A stretch of DNA of 64,000 nt from Prosopocoilus inquinatus (taxonomy: Eukaryota; Arthropoda; Insecta; Coleoptera; Lucanidae): the NCBI GenBank assembly GCA_036172665.1, contig CM069876.1:3906001-3970000 (forward strand), in the 5' to 3' direction. The notes under the pieces are model-generated. The model was not told where the DNA came from. It did no database searches and saw only the letters and a program-made list of their open reading frames with translations. The translations under genes were made by a program, and so were the position numbers. Every line of letters begins with the position of its first letter. Positions within the stretch are counted from its first letter, which is position 1. This document shows positions 11,816-23,387 of the stretch, in pieces.

Positions 11816-11821
11816 TTTTAA

Positions 11822-12376
11822 TTTTTGCTTGGATTGAACAAAACTAGATTGGGTGATGTTGAGATTAGCTAAACTTAATTTCAATTGATTTTTAATTTTT
11901 AACAGTTTTTATTACACTCTTAAATTTCTTGCAAATTTTAATTTTTACTTGTGTTAAATGGAGTTAGATTGAGATAAGTTGGGTTGGATTGATCTTGTTA
12001 AACTTCATTTTAATTCATTGTTAATTTTTTTTTAATCTTTACTTTTTTTAGGAATTTTCAATCTTTTGCTTGTGTTAGATGAAGTTTGGTTGATGTCAGT
12101 TGGATTGGATTGACCTTGTGATTTGTTTAACTTAACTTTAATGCATGTATATTTTTTTTACTTTTTTCAAGTATTTTTCAATTTTCTTTACTTGTGTAGA
12201 ATGGAGTGTAATATGATATAATAAGTTGGGAGGGTTCAGTTGACCTTGAGATTTGCTGAGGTTCTTTTCAATTCATTTTAATTTTTTTACTTGGATTGAA
12301 TGGAGTTAGAGTTGAAGTCGATTTTTTTTCATTTATTTCCTGACTTTTTTATTGTTTCTTGATTTTAAATTTTTTT
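11822..12376. repeat. Degenerate tandem repeat, about five units of 90-125 bp
   Basis: Successive units start near 11822, 11941, 12062, 12187 and 12284 with variants of TTTTACTTGTGTTAAATGGA, followed by GTTGGATTGATCTTG and a T-rich tail containing TTCATTTTAATT. The units differ by substitutions and length, so the array is old. It is T-rich on the plus strand and has no coding sense. Confidence 0.7.
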
Positions 12377-13156
12377 GCTTCGACAATCCTAACATTTCGA
12401 ATCTTCGGATGAACCAATGCAATTATTAGTTGGGATTGAAGAGATTCTGCTATATTTCAGAAATTGAAACCTGTCATCAGTTACTGATGTGTTGCAAATA
12501 TTATTTTATCTATTTTATTATTTTTTAATTCATTTATAATTTTTCTGGTCTTTATAATACAAAGAATACAAACAGTTTTCCTTATCGCCATGGTGGTGGG
12601 GGGTTCTCTATCAACCGAATCCAAAGCGCCTGGGGTCTCGCATCTATTAAGGCCGCCTCTTTGAGAAACTATTGAGCTATAAAAAAGATTTAAATAATAA
12701 AAAGTGTGTTGTTAATTATCCCTAACTAGACATTTACTTTTTCTTTTAAACTGATGTGAGCGCAATTTATAAGTGCATGTTTTCTTGTGCTCGATATCTG
12801 CTTAAAAACGGATTAAATAATTGATCTTAAATTTACATAGAAAGTCTTATTTCAAAGTGTACTAGGCTTTTGAATAATTTGAATTAGAGGTATTAGTTGC
12901 CTAAGGTTACCATGCTTTGTTATGATTATATTAAAAAGGCAACATAGGGATATGTTGCATAATAAAATAATATCACGGTATAAATTGAACTCACTATTGT
13001 GAAAGAAAAGTAAAAAAAATCACTTTTCGTCTCTCAAGCCGAGAACAGTTCAATTAATTAAAAATTTTATGAACATATTGATCAGAGCTGCAGTTATTGT
13101 CGATTCTGAAGGTAACCTACATATTATATATCATACTTTAATTGAAATATTGAAGC
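12377..13156. other. Intergenic stretch with a dispersed repeat
   Basis: GCAACATAGGG...TTGCATAATAAAATAATAT at about 12940-12990 recurs at about 14432-14477 in the same orientation. Nothing else is recognisable. Confidence 0.5.
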
Positions 13157-13286
13157 CCGATATCATAATCGAACTAAAAGAGACTTTAAAATAAGATTCT
13201 GATGTGTGATTAACCAAGTCTTCACATTTTTTTGACATATGACTGTGATTTCAATTTCAAATTCTTTAGTTCGATTATGAAATCGG
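13157..13286. repeat. Short foldback repeat
   Basis: The arm CCGATATCATAATCGAACTA at 13157-13178 pairs with 13265-13286 with one mismatch across 22 bases, leaving an 86-base loop. It could be a tiny MITE; no target duplication is clear. Confidence 0.55.
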
Positions 13287-15601
13287 ATCTAAATTGCTTA
13301 AAAAGTATTCATATCCTTAAAATACAAAGTAAAGAAATTGATCTTGTACGAACAGAAATAATGAATAGTATGAAACAATATTAGTACAAATTTATTGTTC
13401 CGACCTAAACCAATTTTCAAAATAATATATAAAATTCGCGGATATATTTCAAAAACAAATGTGCGAAATGCCCACCGCCCGGGCCACCTTCATGTACAAG
13501 ATATATATTTCACATGTGGAGCAATATTAAAAATATCCCCTTGTTCAATTTTAGAATTTTACACTTTTCAGCTTGGCCGTAATAAAAAAGTATAAATTTG
13601 AAACGTCGCGTACCCTGTCTATATCACATGTGACGGTGACGTCTGGACGTCAGCCCTGCAAGAAGGGTTTTATAATTGCGATACCATTGTCATTTGAATC
13701 GTTTTAAACCTCCTGTTTAGCATACATATTGTCGAATCATGTTCGCAAATTTTAATATGACGCCTCTGTCTGACGCACTGATTAATGAACTAGGGCGTTT
13801 TTCGTTGTAGGATTCACTTATCGATGAATGCATTAGTACTTACGTACTCCTTAAAAATAGAGAGATTATGGCAACATGAAACTTAAATGCGTTTGTTTTA
13901 TAACAAGTGTTCAAAGAATGATGTCGATGGTGGAATAAGTATAAAAAGATTAGTGACTCATTTTAAAAATCGTTTAAAATGATTCAGATTTAGAAACAAG
14001 ATAACGAGTTATTTTTTTTAACTTAGAGACCTTAAAGTATAACAAGCAACACAAAACTCATTAGAAGAATGAAATGCAAAGAAAAGCAAAATTCTCTTTA
14101 AAGCACTTGTTTAAGATCAAATTTATGTTTTAGGTACGGAAATATGAAATAAATACTTGTGTAAAATATAAAATAACGAATTTAGGATATTTCTAGTTCA
14201 AGACCGTTGCTTTGAAAACTGTTAAAAGTTATCCAATACTTCCTGAAACAGTCATTTTAATTCATATGTTGAAAATTATACAGGTTCTTCATTTTTAGGC
14301 ATTTCTTTCATCGAATTTTAATTCTTCTATAAATGAGTTTTAAATAGAAATCTTGCTTCCTTTCGGAGAATCCACTCTTTAGACTTTAAGCACTAATGTA
14401 CACTTTTTGTACATATCTAATTATTTTACAAAGCAACATAGGGTTATCTTGCATAATAAAATAATATTACTGTATATATTGATATTTGTAGTTTGTGAAA
14501 TAAAATGTAATAAAATATTCGAATTCATTGTCATTTGGTGATTAAGACCCGTAAGACACGAAATAAACATTTTGCATAAAATTGTTAATAACTAAGGGAA
14601 ATGTAGAATTCACCAATAAACTTTAACTGTGGTAAGTTGTCTCTCAGTTTGTAACAAATTTTACACATAAATTAATGCCGTGTCATAAGCTCCTAAAACA
14701 ACAATTAGAAGTTTTTGGAACACCTTTCAAGATAATCTTTATTTCTTTTGTGAACGTGAATATTTTAATAGTATTAGTAACTTTTAGAGAATTAAACAAT
14801 TCTAAAAAAGGTGGGAAAAGTTCTCGGTCAAGTAATAAGTTCTCAGTATTTCTTACATTTTTCGACAAAACTAATCCTTTTACGCCACAAATTACTATTC
14901 TGTTATTTTAAGTGGATTTTTTTGATTTTCAGTGTTACTTACAATATGTGTGAGTTTGGTTGCCTTTGCTCGATGATGACTTGGTATCCTGATTCAAATC
15001 GGATGCTGTAGTGAAAATGATATTATGTCAAAACTAACACTTTTCTGTATCTCGCTTTTGATGATATGCAGCACGTGATAGTCAAATTACTTGTTGACGG
15101 TCCAAGGATAACATTCGCAAAGGAATCACCCAGCTCAGCGAGACGGTCGCGGGGTACAGAGATTCGCGGCGAGATATCCATGACAACAAAAGGGCGCCAC
15201 CTAGTGTCGCTTTGCGAGGGAGAGAATTTTTGGACACTTCACTAGGAAAACTACAACATTCGAAATTAAATTTAATAATTTAATATATAAATAATGGCCA
15301 TGTCCACAATCTTTTCAAAGCAATACTAATTAAATAGTAAATTATGTACGTAAAGAAAGACACGCACTAGTGCAGTAAAATACTTAATTTTAGCAAAATA
15401 GAACAGTTTAAAACTGCCACGCACAAATGTACACACGGTTAATATCAACAGCAATACGTTACCAACGCAATATCAACAGCAATACGTTATCAAACAAACC
15501 ACAGGTTTCTGCTCTCGCGATGGATCCACGCGTTCGCCGTACAACAAAATTTACAATTTCAATCAAAATAAAGAAAAACTGGGAGGAAAGCAAAATGTGA
15601 C
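13287..15601. other. Intergenic stretch
   Basis: It contains the second copy of the 12.94-kb dispersed repeat at about 14432-14477. It also has AAATTTTACAC...GTGTCATA near 14660, which resembles a segment near 46857. No protein-like frame. From about 15060 the composition turns less AT-rich. Confidence 0.5.
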
Positions 15602-15604
15602 TAA

Positions 15605-15732
15605 GACCCGATTACTTGACCTGAGGATAAATTTATCTGCCAGGTAGTATCCTCGGAAACTGTTATCGATACAATGGTTTCCACGGATAATACCTGGCAG
15701 ATAAACTTATCAGCAAGTGAAGAAATAGGGCA
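15605..15732. mobile_element. Palindromic TTA-target MITE, copy 1
   Basis: Nearly the whole element folds on itself: GGATAAATTTATCTGCCAGG on one arm and its complement in ACCTGGCAGATAAACTTATC on the other. The ends are of the (GG)CCCGATTTCTTCACCT type. It is flanked by TAA (15602-15604 and 15733-15735). A 3-bp TTA/TAA target is the hallmark of PIF/Harbinger elements, so I infer a Harbinger-type MITE. Confidence 0.8.
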
Positions 15733-15735
15733 TAA

Positions 15736-15851
15736 GGCCCAATTTCTTCACCTACGGAAAAATTTAACTGCCAGGCAGTATTCTCGGAAATTATGGTTTC
15801 CAAGGATAATACCGGGCAGATAAATTTATCAGGAGGTGAAGAAATCGGGCC
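15736..15851. mobile_element. Palindromic TTA-target MITE, copy 2 (tandem)
   Basis: Same family as the copy just before it, sharing the middle TAA (15733-15735) and followed by TAA at 15852-15854. It starts GGCCCAATTTCTTCACCT and ends AGGTGAAGAAATCGGGCC. Two copies side by side imply that one inserted into the target duplication of the other. Confidence 0.8.
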
Positions 15852-15854
15852 TAA

Positions 15855-17395
15855 ATGAAATGGAACTTGAACAAAACATTAAAAGTCAAACAAAATTCCA
15901 AATTTAAAATATTTAATAAAGCTTTCAGTTGTTTTGTTTTTTATTTAAGAAAGTAAAAAAAATATTGACGGGTAGTAGATTACGATGAAACACGCAAGAG
16001 TAATATTTCGATGTGGAAGAAAAGAAAATTTTAAGAAAAATACTTATCAGTATTCCTGTTCATCAACGGCGCCTTCAGAGCAGCTCCCAAAGGGGAGGGG
16101 TGGGGGTAAGTCAGAGAACGCCAAATCGGGGTGAAATCCTAAGCAGCCAGGACGATGTCCAGAAGATTTTTGTTTGGCAAAAAATTAACCAAGGATGTCC
16201 CAAGCACGCGTCGATTGACCAAGCCTTCGGCAGAGAAGGACAGGCTTGCTTATTGATTTTATCCGACAAAGGGGGGCGGGGGGGAAGTCGCTTTATAATC
16301 AATGAGAGAAACACTTACAATACGTAAAAACACGAAAGAAAAGCTAAAACATACCTACACGTAAATCAAAATCTACCCAAATTCCAAAATGAAAAGGAAC
16401 GTGGCTTCAACAAGATGGCGGGGCCGATGTACCACAATCTGAAGTAGCTTCAAATCCGTTTTAAAACGCCAGAAAAATTCCCATCGAAATTTTGTCTGTG
16501 GAAACCAAATCCCAACAAGGAAGCAGAACACCATTGCACCAAATGCGATTTCTAAAATTACCTCAACTCAAAACTACATGGTTTCTCACAATCGTAGAAT
16601 CACCTCGGAATCAACTGCGTTTACGTGAACGGACTCAATTCTCCAACCGACTAGGACGAAGTTCGGGAGGAGAGGGAAATTATGTCGAATATACAGCGAG
16701 ATCCAAAACGTTCCAAAAGATCAAGTCTAAATTTAAAAGGAAGAAGGCGAAAAAAAAGGAAAATAATAAGCCAAGCTGGAGTAGAACACTTCCGAAATAA
16801 ACTCGTCAAAGTCGAAAATAAGCAGCAGAAATATTCCCAAGGGGATTAACAGATCAGGAGTTGGTAGTCCTGTTGGTAGTGAATAAGTAACTGACGCCAC
16901 GCCCATTACACTAACCCCCGAATGAAAACAAACTGTTTCAGGTTAAATAAAACGAAGACTTCGTAACAAAATGGTAACAAACGACGCGAAAATAAAGTCA
17001 CAGAACGTATAACGAGTGGCGCCGATAGCTAGGTGAACAAAACGTGACTTGAGACGGCTATTGAAACAAGACATAACTGCCACGTGAAAACAGAGAAGGT
17101 GACCGAAATTAACTAGTAAACGGGATGTAACATCAGCAAATTTCGTAGAGAACACAACAAGGAAGAAGTACCGAGCGTAAACACGACAAAAGAGAGTGCG
17201 GGGCAAAGGCACTGCAGCCAAACTCGGTGGGCTAAAGCAAGAGACGAGCAAAACTTCCATGCAATATCAACGGCGTCAAAAGGATCAAAAAGGCGCATAA
17301 ACTGAGAAAAGGAACGTCTGGGAGAAAGCAGAGCACAATAAAATAGCAAAAACGTAATAATGAATGGTGGTCTCAAAAGCCTTCAAGTCAACTTA
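15855..17395. other. Less AT-rich stretch of unknown nature
   Basis: By eye this block, together with 15060-15604, has noticeably more G and C than its surroundings, with purine-rich runs (GGGGAGGGGTGGGGG, GGGGGGCGGGGGGG). The open frames are short (102-105 codons) and resemble no protein I know; one at 16492-16800 is lysine-rich at its end. It could be an untranslated part of an LTR element or a host regulatory region. I found no direct terminal repeats to decide. Confidence 0.35.
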
Positions 17396-17399
17396 AAGC

Positions 17400-19040
17400 A
17401 AGCAAGTTCTTTTTTTTTGTATTTTTTACACCTTTAAGAGATGAAGGAACTAAATATAAAACAATTGTACGGAAGAAACACATTTTCCACTTTTCTATTG
17501 CCACGTTTGAAAAATTATATTCCAATTTTTTTTTATTTTTGGTTTTACAAAAATTTTAACAGGCGTATTTTGGTTTTAAATTGACAAAATTATTTAGTTA
17601 GCATTTCGTAAGTACGGAAATCGTCTATACCGACGTTTGCTTTGATTGTAGATCAAAGTTCTTTTCGATCTTTACAATGTATGCAGAATTAACGATTTAA
17701 ATGAGGGGATTTCATGCTGAAAATTGAAATTCAAGTTATTGAACTTACTTGTAATACTGATGCACTAACAGATCGTATTTCATTCTAAACAATTGACGCG
17801 CTCGCTCATTAATTATGTTTCAATGAGACGCTGACGGTTTTGTTACATCGACTGTTGAACCTGAACTTTTAGAAAATGCACTTTCTCATATCCTGTACTG
17901 ATATAATTATAAAAGAACATTCGTAAATCATTCTGAATTTGCAGTAGTCAACTGCTTTCGTTTTTCTTTTCTCACAAATTACAGATTGGTTGCAGCTTTA
18001 GTTTGTGTGAAGTGTAAAAAGTGAAAAAAATAGCGTGCATTTTTGTAAAAAATGAATGGAAAGGTTATAAATAAAATTACCGCAAATAAGTTTTAATTGC
18101 AAATCATAAATACTTTTGGTTTTATATATCACAAATTGCGAAACCATTTCCGAACGTACAAATTTTTTGATAGGTCTTTTTTGCGTTCATTTAACTGACG
18201 CTTTAAATTTAATAGTCCGAGAGACGAATATGACGTGAAATAATCACCATAACAACGCTGAGAAATCAACAAACTTTCAGCGAGAATTTCAGTCCGAAAT
18301 TAAAATCGCGCTCGAAACCCGAAAATATGTCGATACATCATTTTCATTATGCATAATGTCGAAAACTATATTAAATGACAAACAATGCGATCGGCCGGAT
18401 TGGCATAATTATTAGTTTTTGCCAGGGCGACGGTAAATTTTGCATATTTATGTGCCGCAGCATAAATTTTACCGGGAAAAATTAGCACTGTGCACAGCGA
18501 TGTAAATGCATTGATTTTAACTTATCGAAATTTCCGGTGTCAGTTGCAATTATTAATGCAATTTATTGGCCGCATTTTGTTTTGTATTTCGGCAAAAAAA
18601 AGTAAATAAACGCAAAAGTATTTAAACGGTCTAATTATTATTAATAATTTGCAGAAAATTGAAATTCTTAAGTTCCTTAAAATATAGGAGTAATATTTTT
18701 CCAAAAACCTGTGTGTGTCACAATCATTTAAAATAGTTTCCAAGTTCTTCCACAACTAAATTTACATTCATGGAGGAAACGGGTGACGCCACTGCTGTAC
18801 CAAATTTTTGGAAATATATTTTATCGTTAAGAATAAAACAAGTGGAGTTGAAGAGTTTTATAGCGTCAATGAATTGTTCTTTGTTTATGGCTTTATGGTT
18901 TTTAAATACATTCTAACGCTTGTCAATTGTTTTTATTACTAAATATGTACGGATATTTCCATTTCCTCCACAATTGCCAATTGCAATTTAGCTATCCCAG
19001 ATGAAATAACTAAACTTCATTTCGTCCGAGATTATAATCT
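17400..19040. other. Intergenic stretch, possibly regulatory in part
   Basis: No protein-like frame. The part at about 18180-18580 has clustered homeodomain-like words (TAATTATTAG, ATTATGCATAATG) and a small inverted motif around GGTAAATTTTGC and GCATAAATTTTACC. This is suggestive of cis-regulatory DNA but not proof. Confidence 0.35.
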
Positions 19041-19041
19041 A

Positions 19042-19971
19042 CAGGGTGTTCTTTTACTGTGTGCAAATAAAAAAACCTCAGTATAAGTACACGAAATGCT
19101 ACCTTCTGCGGGTATTTCTTGATGGCTATAGCCAAACAAATTTGTTTGGACTACTTGTTTGGAACTGCTGAAATGTGCGAAAAAGATAGGAAGGTCAACT
19201 TCGCCTTACTCTCGCTATGAACACGCCCACCGATACCGCACTCGATCTTCAACGCAGCGTTTCGTAATAATAATCACTGATATCGTTTATTAATTATTTT
19301 ATTTAAAATTTTAATTCACTGAGCGAAGCAATAGGTTTTACGATAACAACTATCGATGAATAAATCCGAAAATTATTGCACCAATTAGGCAAGCGCGTTC
19401 AAGATGTTCTTCCTTCACCCTTTTACGTAAAAATTTTGTTGCTGTAATCACGCTGCTAGCTATGAAAGTATTGTTACTTACGGTCCATGGAAAAAAACTA
19501 AATATCAAATTTTGGTAAGTCTATTAAAAATAATATGGAATGAGAAATTACAATTTGTTTGTACCTCGCTTTTAATTTGTTCTGTAATTACGAACCACAG
19601 CTTCTTGAATTGCACTAGTTTTTAATTTAAAATATCTACACTTGTAATTACTTGCAGCGAAGTTAATTTTAATAAATCCAGGTACATTGTAAACGTTTTG
19701 ATTGACCAGCTGACCGGGCGTCGGTCGTGCTCAAGATCAAGTGAAGTACTGGGTCTAACCTTATTCGGCTTCGGATCGTAATTCGACAGGCACCTGCGTT
19801 CCACTTTTAGCTATGCCAACAATTCTCAAACGGTTTAGTGAAACTTTACCACTGCATTTTTCCCGAGAACTATTAAATTTTTGTTAAGAACATATGAGTT
19901 CAATCGTTGCCATTTATGGTAATATATTACAGGTTTAAATATTTGCACACAAAAAAAGAACAAACAGTACA
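19042..19971. mobile_element. Non-coding TIR element (mariner-type ends)
   Basis: GTTCTTTTACTGTGTGCAAA with following TA at 19048-19069 matches the reverse complement of 19940-19961 at 20 of 22 bases. The left end begins CAGGGTG after TA. The last 150 bp of this element recur at 63005-63175, where the end is complete (CAGGCTGG...TTTTACTGTG in reverse complement, followed by TA). TA targets and CAGG ends point to the Tc1/mariner superfamily. No transposase remains. Confidence 0.65.
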
Positions 19972-20013
19972 TGTGACTTTACCTGAAGCAAGTCTGCTCA
20001 GATTGCAGTGGGG

Positions 20014-20083
20014 CCCTCAAGTATTCTCTGAATGGCGCTATTCCGGCCCTAAGTGGGGCCTCATCAGCAGAAGATTTGCTCAA
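20014..20083 (-). ncRNA. Hammerhead ribozyme relic beside a Penelope fragment
   Basis: Read on the minus strand: CTGATGA at 20067-20061, a perfect stem-II hairpin (GGCCC...GGGCC), then GGAAT where GAAA is expected, then a 3' strand CAGAGAATACTTGAGG that pairs with the CTTCTG preceding the core. The GAAA box carries an extra G and a changed base, so activity is doubtful. It lies about 80 bases upstream of a plus-strand Penelope reverse-transcriptase fragment. That is the same relative position and orientation as the ribozyme-like motif at the left end of the 48-kb Penelope copy. Confidence 0.5.
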
Positions 20084-20164
20084 GGAAATCCACAGCAATC
20101 CGAACGACTTGCGAGATTTAAAACCAGTAAGTCCAGTAATAGCAGACAACATATGAATATGCAA

Positions 20165-20290
20165 TGTACATGTGAAACAGAAATAAAAAATAAAATCAAT
20201 TTATTTATTGATAACAATGGTAATATTCTTAGAACTTGGTTTACTAAACCTATAATTTCAGGCTGTTACAAAAATTTCTTTTCTCTTTCA
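20165..20290 (+). pseudogene. Penelope-like reverse transcriptase fragment
   Basis: The frame reads INLFIDNNGNILRTWFTKP followed by IISGCYKNFFSLSN. The W(F/Y)xKPxxSGRYxNxxS block is the conserved segment just after the polymerase domain of Penelope-like elements; the 49-kb copy has LNWYQKPTASGRYINFHSSH at the same place. Only about 40 codons remain; the next codons are no longer alignable and lead into a LINE fragment. The preceding ribozyme relic is probably this element's inverted terminal repeat. Confidence 0.6.
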
Positions 20291-20379
20291 AATACAGACA
20301 TAAAATTTAGAAGAAGTACCAAAAACTTCAAGCTTAAAGACCAGACGATTTGCCGTGTCACATCACTTCCGTGATTACT

Positions 20380-21990
20380 TTCTTCAAAAACAATAAGATC
20401 TGATATGATGGAATTCCAGGTACTATTATTGCAGATGTCAGTGACCTAATATGCACAAAACTTGCAGAAGCTATTAATAATTCTTTCGTTACTGGAACTT
20501 TTCCTGATTCTCTCAAGCTAGCCAAGGTCTTACCAGTTTTCAAAAACAAAGGGTCTAAGCTTGACATAACCAACTATCGCCCTATATCGCTTCTTTCTAT
20601 CTTCTCTAAAGTATATGAAAAACTTATATATGATAGATTGTATTCATACTTGATACATTTTAATATTCTATCTAAATGTCAGCATGGTTTTATTAAAGGT
20701 CGATCTACTGAGTCTGCAATCTTTGAATGTCTACACGAAATAACTTCTTGTCTGGATAACGGTGGAGCTCCCATTGGTATTTATTTTGATCTGTCTAAAG
20801 CATTCGATACTTTAGATCATCAAATTTTATTATCGAAACTATATGTTATTGGTATCAACGGAGTTGCTCTAAATTTGTTTCGTTCCTATCTCTCTGGTAG
20901 ATCTCAACAAGTATGTATCAGACACATGAAGAATGGTGTAATTGAGGAAATTTTGTCTGACCTTAGAGTAATAAGTAAAGGCGTACCACAAGGCTCAATT
21001 CTAGGCCCATTATTGTTTATAATCTACGTTAATGATTTGAAACTACAATTTCCATCTGTGACATTGTGTCAATATGCTGATGATACCTCGTGTATAGCGA
21101 CTGGTAAATCTCATGCCTTATCATCAAAAATCACTCTCTATTTTACAAATGTTTAAATGGTGTGAGAGCAATAATCTTCAGTTAAACCATAATAAAACTG
21201 TGGTTTTGCAATTTACAAATAGACCATTGCTGTCTAGCATACTTATTAAGTGTCATGGAAAATCAGTTCCAGTCACAGATAGTGTAAAATTTTTGGGTTT
21301 ACACATTGATGCCGCACTAAAGTTTAACATTCATATTGAATCTGTGTGCTCAAAATTGTCTCGATTCTGCTACGTTGTAAGGAATCTTAGGAATTGTGTT
21401 TCTGTGGATATATTAAAAATATATGATACGTCTTTTATTCAGTCTACACTATCTTATGGTTTAATTTTTTGAGGAGGGTCATCTAACTCTTGGCAAGTTT
21501 TCATCTTACAAAAATCAATTTTAAGGACAATATTATGCAAAAAGCCCACTGATTCGTGTAAACCCCTATTTAAATTACTTGAAATCTTGCCATTACCTTG
21601 TCTCTATATTTACAATCTTGCTGTTTTTGTTAAAACTAACTTAAACTTATTCCCGAAAAATAAAGACAAATATGGATCCGATTTGCTTCCGAAAACTAGG
21701 TATTGTAATAATTTAATAATCCCTAAACATAGCACTTCTCTTTTTGAACGCGGTGTCTATTATAAGGCACTAAAAGTGTTTAATCAGTTGCCTGCTCCAT
21801 TAAGATTGTTGGAATCTACAATTAAATTTAAAAGAGAGTTAAGAATGTTTTTATTGAGTCACTGTTTTTACGACTTTAAGGAGTTTGTATAACCATTTGA
21901 CAAGTTTTATCCTTTGTATTTTCTTGACGAGGCCTATATCTCTTTGAGATCCATGGCAGATATATATAATAATAATAATAATAATCTGAA
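20380..21990 (+). pseudogene. 5'-truncated LINE with reverse transcriptase, frameshifted
   Basis: Plus-strand non-LTR reverse transcriptase. Motifs in order are GTFPDSLKLAKVLPVFKNKG and NYRPISLLSIFSKVYEKLI (20480-20640), HGFIKGRSTESAI, FDLSKAFDTLDHQIL (first aspartates), GVPQGSILGPLLFIIYVNDL and QYADDTSCI (near 21075). The thumb with VKFLGLHIDAALKFNIHI and the C-terminal domain follow, ending FYDFKEFV at 21892. Breaks: a frame change near 21130, a stop at 21471 (TGA, probably a former tryptophan codon) and a stop before 20410. The 3' end is CAGATATATATAATAATAAT, an (AAT)n tail at about 21966-21985. Endonuclease and ORF1 are lost. It most resembles fragment A at 8.7-9.7 kb. Confidence 0.88.
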
Positions 21991-23195
21991 TTTTATAGCA
22001 ATGTTCTAGCTTCAGGTAGAGATGGTTTCACTCGAGATTAAGTTCGTGGTGGCATTCAAACGCAACTTGTATAAACTTATTAGTTCCTTCACATCGACAG
22101 TGGTCTGGTGTTACACAGTCTGAGAGTTAAAGCTCCGATTGCCACTGCCGCTCCGGTGTGTGGAGTCCTTTACTAACAGTAACCAACAATTTGATGAATT
22201 TCTTTACCGTTTAGTTTTCAAAGATATGAAAGTTTGTTACTATTAATATTAATTTTGTAATAAAAAGGTATCGTAAAATACAACGGTTCAAGTTATGCTG
22301 GCGAAATATTTCTAATAATATGCAAGAGTGTGGCGTAAAAACATTTAAAACTTTTCGGTTATTGTTTGAACACAATAGCTAATTAAATTAATATACAAAC
22401 AAATACATGTTCTATAACAAAAGGATAAACGCTGGTTGGCCATGTAGAATTGAATTTTACGCCGCAAAACTGCTCGCGGCAAATTTAATCTCTTGTAAAA
22501 ACACGCACCCAAACCGCACTATGTGGACACGGACCGATCGGTATTCGCGGTCATCCAAAAATGCTGCCCAATATTTGGCAACGCTCGTGGTGAAAAAGGG
22601 GTTACCTAGGAGACAATAAAGGGTAACACATGCACACACCAGTGGTATACTAATTACACAGTAAATTTTACATCCGCGCACAACACAAAACTTTCCAGAA
22701 GCCACCAATTTTAAAAACGAATATTTTTTTTTCTTCGTTGGAATTTAGAAACGACCACTGAAAAAAAAATAAATAAACAAAAAAGGAACAAGTACCGCTC
22801 GCGCAGGGCAACAGTAAAACTTTATTGTTTTTTAATACCCCTTTTAGATCAATTAACGAGTCGTAAAAAACGCTGTAGAGAATAATTATCCTTTAAATTT
22901 TAAACAAATATTGGTTCTGCAGTGCCTTAGCATTACTCGGACGAGCTTCTACCGACCTACCTGTTTAGGGCTGAATAAAATTTTAACGATTATGGAAATA
23001 TGTTAATTACACGTTCGGTTTCGCGGACCCACTAACTTACTAAACGACCTGTAAATATATCGGATAAGTTGTCAGTCAAGATATTTAACAAGCGAATCGA
23101 CGGCGGCCAACTGCTGACCTATTACATTTAATTTGGTGTTTTATTATTGTCTCGTCTTGTAACGCATTCTTCATGCGTATTGAATATAATTTTTA
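21991..23195. other. Intergenic stretch
   Basis: No protein-like frame and no clear repeat. Short open frames at 22407-22708 on both strands resemble nothing known to me. Confidence 0.5.
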
Positions 23196-23387
23196 TGATA
23201 TACATATAAACAGATAATAAAGCGACATCTTACGATCGCTTTTTGACCTGACTTTGCAGTAGGATAGACAAATTGAAGCGGGATTTGCTCCTAATAAGTC
23301 CCCCATGCAAGGCGGCCATGCTTGCAGTCAAGCATAATGAAAGTTTTTAAAAAATTTTGTGCAAATCGTTTTTGATTGCAGTGAAAA

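Noticed and set aside
16013..16327. Plus-strand frame of 104 codons
   Set aside because: Glycine/serine-rich translation of G-runs; overlapped by an equally long antisense frame and without recognisable motifs.
17030..17060. TGGCGCC as a retroviral-type primer-binding site near 17017
   Set aside because: The match ends after seven bases and no LTR borders are seen.
16943..17376. Two overlapping minus-strand frames of 87-105 codons, cysteine- and phenylalanine-rich
   Set aside because: Low-complexity, hydrophobic translation of a purine-rich strand; no family motif.
22407..22708. Overlapping 70- and 83-codon frames on opposite strands
   Set aside because: No recognisable motif, no splice or initiation context; expected by chance at this length.
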